64,000 nt of DNA, taken from contig NZ_CP047225.1 of assembly GCF_012220205.1 (NCBI RefSeq), positions 992,001 to 1,056,000 on the forward strand. Direction: 5' to 3'. This document shows, in pieces, positions 61,082-64,000 of the stretch (positions within the stretch are counted from its first letter, which is position 1; the number at the start of each line of letters is the position of its first letter). The notes beneath the pieces were generated by a model. It made no database searches. It was not told where the DNA came from and was given only the letters and a program-made list of their open reading frames with translations. The stretch is from Mycoplasmopsis gallinacea. GTDB lineage: Bacteria > Bacillota_I > Bacilli_A > Mycoplasmatales > Metamycoplasmataceae. A program made the translations under genes and the position numbers.

Positions 61082-61312
61082 TTACTTAATTTCAAATGAC
61101 AAAATCTTTGTAATCAGTCTGGTTTCCATTCTTCCACGTAAGACTTCATCAACGACCATACTTTGATTGCCATATTCATCTTTCATAAGTCGTAGGGAAC
61201 GCTTCGTTATGTACCCTCTGTAATGATGTAGAATCTGGTTAATCGCTTCGGTATCGCCATCTGTTGCCTTTACAATGAGAGGAAAGGGAATCATAGGATA
61301 TTGTGTTTTCAT
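61082..61312 (-). CDS. orf8: Tn916 ORF8, HTH-type regulator
   Basis: A 76-residue helix-turn-helix protein (MKTQYPMIPFPLIVKATDGD...). In Tn916, orf7 and orf8 are the regulators transcribed ahead of xis-int and the transfer genes, linking transposition functions to transcription through tet(M). It starts by overlapping the orf7 stop region and ends with TAA. Confidence 0.85.
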   Translation of the reverse strand: MKTQYPMIPFPLIVKATDGDTEAINQILHHYRGYITKRSLRLMKDEYGNQSMVVDEVLRGRMETRLITKILSFEIK

Positions 61313-61740
61313 TCTTCAAATTCCTCCATAAACTTTTTAATTAAGGCTAGTCCACTGGTTCTATGCCGATAGACAATAGAACGGTTCAATTTCAACAGGT
61401 CTGCAATTTCTGAATCGCTCATGTCCATAAAGTAAAACAGCAGTAGAATTTCACGTTTCTTGTCTGGCAACTCACGTAATGCTTCACTCAACAAATCATT
61501 TTCAACGCCTACTGATAACCCATTGAGTGTAAAAATCTGAAAGTCAGTTGAATAGTTATCTGTTGTCGCAAACTGGCTAACAAGATAATCGCCAACATCC
61601 GAAAAGGACACCTCACGCTTTGCAATCCTTGAAAGATAAAGCGTATAATTCTTTCGCTCGTCTTCCATAGCACGTTTACAGATATAGTCAAACTGATTTT
61701 CTATTGTGGTCTGAAAAGAAGATGGTTTCATGTTTCTCAC
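61270..61740 (-). CDS. orf7: Tn916 ORF7, sigma-70-like regulator, with read-through tail
   Basis: The family protein is 143 residues (MRNMKPSSFQTTIENQFDYI ... MDMSDSEIADLLKLNRSIVY, a sigma region 4-like HTH) and ends at TGA (61,309). In a host reading TGA as Trp, translation would continue 13 residues (WKHNILWFPFLSL) to TAA at 61,270, overlapping orf8. In Tn916 this protein positively regulates transcription toward xis-int. Whether the extended form works is unknown. Confidence 0.8.
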
Positions 61741-62235
61741 CCCCTTTCTGTCTAGGAAAGGAAGTGAGCCTTGCTCGTTTATCTCTTTTCACTCTTAGTC
61801 CCAATGTGAAAGGGGGATTTGTTGCATTACTGATAAATAAACTTTGTAAAAAAGTTCTGAATAGCCAAAAAAGCATATAAACAGATTTATTTCTCTGTTT
61901 ACACGCTTCTGTTATTCTATCTATATGATTTATAAAACCACATTGGTGGACGTACTTATCTATTGCAGATAGACGACTTTTTTTGACAAGAACCCAATGT
62001 AAGGAAATTTATTGTATATGATGTACTTCATGGCGACGTTGACCTCCAACAAACCGCCATTTGGAAGTAATATACAATATTTTAACAGCGTAAATAGCAC
62101 TACCATATAACGGTTTTTTTTATTGGCGTTTAGTAGTGCTTTTTATTAAATATAAACCTATAAACCATATAACACGTTTTTCTATACCTGTTTTTAATTC
62201 AGTAGGAACAATAAAATGTATAGAGGTGGTCTACT
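61741..62235. promoter_or_regulatory. Tn916 orf7/orf9 intergenic regulatory region
   Basis: The 495-bp gap between the divergent regulators. It holds TTGACA at 61,983-61,988 and a long imperfect dyad: ATTGTATAT...TACTTC.ATGGCG (62,011-62,035) against CGCCAT..GAAGTA.ATATACAAT (62,055-62,079). The dyad could be an operator or a structured leader upstream of orf9. In Tn916 this region holds promoters for orf7 and orf9. No gene is seen; a 62-codon minus-strand frame at 61,688-61,876 is judged spurious. Confidence 0.5.
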
Positions 62236-62589
62236 ATGCGTAAAAAAGAAGATAAATATGATTTTAGAGCCTTTGGTTTAGCCATTAAAGAAGCTCGATT
62301 GAAACGAGGTTTAACTCGTGAACAAGTGGGAGCATTGATTGAAATTGACCCACGGTACTTAACTAATATTGAAAATAAAGGGCAACACCCCAGCATACAA
62401 GTTCTTTATGACCTTGTATCGTTACTTCATGTTTCCGTTGATGAATTTTTCTTACCTGCTAATAACTTGGTAAAAAGCACCCGACGATTACAGATAGAGA
62501 AATACATGGATAGCTTTACAGACAAAGAACTATCCTTAATGGAATCTTTAGCCAGCGGTATCAACGAAGCAAGAAACATCGAAGACTAA
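62236..62589 (+). CDS. orf9: Tn916 ORF9, XRE-family repressor
   Basis: A 117-residue Cro/CI-type HTH protein ([20 protein letters not shown], ... [17 protein letters not shown]). It is the only Tn916 gene here on the plus strand, opposite to the others. In Tn916, ORF9 is thought to repress the orf7-orf8 promoter until transcription from tet(M) interferes with it. AGAGGTGG precedes the ATG. It ends with TAA. Confidence 0.9.
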   Translation: MRKKEDKYDFRAFGLAIKEARLKRGLTREQVGALIEIDPRYLTNIENKGQHPSIQVLYDLVSLLHVSVDEFFLPANNLVKSTRRLQIEKYMDSFTDKELSLMESLASGINEARNIED

Positions 62590-62614
62590 TTAAAAGAATC
62601 CATACATAACGGAA

Positions 62615-62659
62615 AGAGCCGATAAAATGAGATTAATACAATCTCATTTTATCGGCTCT
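62615..62659. terminator. Bidirectional terminator between orf9 and orf6
   Basis: A perfect 20-bp stem (AGAGCCGATAAAATGAGATT, 62,615-62,634, and its complement 62,640-62,659) with a 5-nt loop. It lies after orf9 and overlaps the last codons of orf6, so it can serve both converging transcripts. Confidence 0.75.
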
Positions 62660-62837
62660 GCGTCTTTGCGTCTGGCTCTGTAATCACAGTTACTTTGAAC
62701 TGCTTTATTTCAATTAAATTTTCTTGTCTGCATTTCGGACAATAGAGGGGGAATTTTTTTAATTCAGTATCTTCCCTTATCTTTAATCGTGTTTTATTTC
62801 CACATACAGGACACAATATCCACTTGTAGTTTATAAT
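62649..62837 (-). CDS. orf6: Tn916 ORF6, Cys-rich KTR protein
   Basis: A ~62-residue protein with two CxxC pairs (CPVCGNKTR and CPKCRQEN), a likely zinc ribbon, ending DAKTQSR. It follows tet(M) in the same direction. No ATG is in frame. AGGAGGAG lies 8 nt before an ATT (62,837), the most likely start; an ATA at 62,843 is too close to the site. Function is unknown. Confidence 0.7.
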   Translation of the reverse strand: MINYKWILCPVCGNKTRLKIREDTELKKFPLYCPKCRQENLIEIKQFKVTVITEPDAKTQSR

Positions 62838-62934
62838 AACTATCTCCTCCTTTACACTTTAATTCAAATCTTTATTAAAAAATATTTCATCTTATTTAAC
62901 AAGAAACCATATTTATATAACAACATAAAATACA

Positions 62935-64000
62935 CTAAGTTATTTTATTGAACATATATCGTACTTTATCTATCCGACTATTTGGACGACGGGGCTGGCA
63001 AACAGGTTCACCGGTAGTAACATAGTACCCTTTTAACTCTGTTAAACAAACACTACGTCCATTTGTAAAGAAAGTTAAATCACTACGATATTCTTGAATA
63101 CACCGAGCAGGGATTTCTCCACTAAGAATGACCTCATTATTTTTCAATTGAGTGTCTACGATGTTCGCACAATATTTAGGAGCATCGTTGTATGCTCGTG
63201 AAAGATATTCCTGTGGCGCATAAATTTTAAAACTAAGATATGGCTCTAACAATTCTGTTCCAGCTTTTTTTAAGACTTGTTCCAATACAATAGGAGCAAG
63301 CATCCGAAAATCTGCTGGGGTACTAACAGGGCTATAGTATAAGCCATACTTAAAACAGATTTTACAGTCCGTCACATTCCAACCATACAATCCTTGTTCA
63401 CAGCCATAGCGTATCCCTTCCATAACTGCATTTTGAAATGATTGATTTAAGTATCCAAGAGAAACCGAGCTCTCATACTGCATTCCACTTCCCAACGGAA
63501 GCGGTGATACAGATAAACCAATGGAAGCCCAGAAAGGATTTGGCGGCACTTCGATGTGAATGGTATATTCTGCATTTTTTAACGGTCTCTCCATATAAAT
63601 GACTGTAGGCTCTTTTAGTTCTATCTCCACATGATACTTTTCTTGCAACAGTGCACTAATCACTTCCATTTGTACTTTCCCTAAGAAAGAAAGTATAATT
63701 TCATGTGTCGTAGAATCCACGTAATATCGTAGAAGCGGATCACTATCTGAGATTTCCAAAAGGGCATCAAGCAACATTTCTCTCTGTTCAGGTTTACTCG
63801 GTTCAACAGTTGTTTGTAGTAGAGGGTGCGGATTTTCAATCTTTTTTCTCTGTGGCAATAGTTTTGTATCTCCAAGAACACTATTTAACTTCAAAAACTC
63901 ATTTTGCAAAATAACAATTTCTCCAGAATAAGCTCTATCAATCTTACATAATTCACCATTTATTGAAGTATACATTTCTGTAATTTTTATTTTTTCCTTT
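62935..64000 (-). CDS. tet(M): Tet(M) ribosomal protection protein (C-terminal 354 residues)
   Basis: The frame ends [15 protein letters not shown] with TAG and runs off the right edge. Of the ~639-residue GTPase-like protein, domains III to V are visible. The loop YYSPVSTP, which reaches the tetracycline site on the ribosome and displaces the drug, is intact, as is the C-terminal helix. All Trp codons seen are TGG, so translation is correct in either code. The ATG at 63,975 is internal; reading continues upstream as KIKITE, as in known Tet(M). This gives tetracycline resistance in well-studied hosts. Confidence 0.95.
   Translation of the reverse strand, partial: KEKIKITEMYTSINGELCKIDRAYSGEIVILQNEFLKLNSVLGDTKLLPQRKKIENPHPLLQTTVEPSKPEQREMLLDALLEISDSDPLLRYYVDSTTHEIILSFLGKVQMEVISALLQEKYHVEIELKEPTVIYMERPLKNAEYTIHIEVPPNPFWASIGLSVSPLPLGSGMQYESSVSLGYLNQSFQNAVMEGIRYGCEQGLYGWNVTDCKICFKYGLYYSPVSTPADFRMLAPIVLEQVLKKAGTELLEPYLSFKIYAPQEYLSRAYNDAPKYCANIVDTQLKNNEVILSGEIPARCIQEYRSDLTFFTNGRSVCLTELKGYYVTTGEPVCQPRRPNSRIDKVRYMFNKIT

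Larger units (their letters stand above)
60250..64000 (-). mobile_element. Tn916-family conjugative transposon, truncated at the int end
   Basis: Reading the minus strand, the order tet(M)-orf6-(orf9 opposite)-orf7-orf8-xis-int is that of Tn916. Base composition and codon use change sharply here: Trp codons in tet(M) are TGG, and GC is visibly higher than in the flanking mycoplasma DNA. The element stops in the int gene at a TA-repeat junction near 60,250. The int-proximal transposon end is absent. The rest lies beyond the right edge. Confidence 0.9.

Noticed and set aside
61688-61876. Minus-strand frame of 62 codons before Tn916 orf7
   Set aside because: It overlaps the orf7 start in another frame and resembles no known Tn916 gene; the region is better explained as regulatory.

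Overview
The window comes from a Mollicute (Mycoplasma/Mycoplasmopsis type). The DNA is very A+T-rich, and most genes stay open only if TGA is read as tryptophan. All coding calls outside the transposon use that code, so several genes are longer than a standard-code reading would show. The large surface-protein families, the mycoplasma-type IS elements and a glucose-type PTS gene fit a sugar-using mycoplasma. I do not name a species.

Layout. (1) 1-36,000: two enormous surface-protein genes in tandem on the minus strand. The first (1-13,688) runs off the left edge; the second (17,002-35,776) spans about 18.8 kb. Both combine a shared N-terminal domain, 'Lipoprotein_17'-type repeats and long helical FIVAR/GA arrays like those of staphylococcal Ebh. 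An IS1634-like element (14,216-16,058) sits between them, flanked by a 791/792-bp direct repeat that holds the promoter region and first ~88 codons of the first gene. (2) 36,098-37,960: topA, divergent from rpsF-ssb-rpsR, followed by rplJ-rplL; both ribosomal units have structured leaders. (3) 40,882-44,410: a PTS permease, a small membrane protein, an RpiR-type regulator and a PHP phosphatase. (4) 44,564-52,045: a compact probable operon mnmA-alaS-ruvX-(methyltransferase-like)-greA-dNK-hpt-(interrupted membrane protein). (5) 52,087-53,395: two more deoxynucleoside kinases on the minus strand. (6) 53,486-55,399: an IS1202/ISNCY-like element. (7) 55,492-60,222: a third surface protein made of Lipoprotein_17 repeats. 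(8) 60,238-64,000: one side of a Tn916-family element (int fragment, xis, orf8, orf7, orf9, orf6, tet(M)) running off the right edge.

How the parts relate. About 58% of the window codes for three surface proteins with N-terminal export signals, C-terminal membrane anchors (seen in the two whose ends are visible) and no lipobox. The two giant genes share a promoter cassette with long A/T homopolymers, and those tracts differ in length between copies that began identical. The second giant gene has an A5 tract that puts its signal peptide out of frame with the body. The third surface gene abuts the transposon where int breaks off after about 30 codons, so its upstream region is Tn916 DNA. The middle of the window is ordinary housekeeping: translation, transcription, nucleotide salvage and sugar uptake.

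The most notable observations are the very long IS target duplication that appears to have regenerated the 5' end of the gene it struck, and the Tn916 end fused to a surface gene. I saw no CRISPR array, no rRNA and no tRNA gene.
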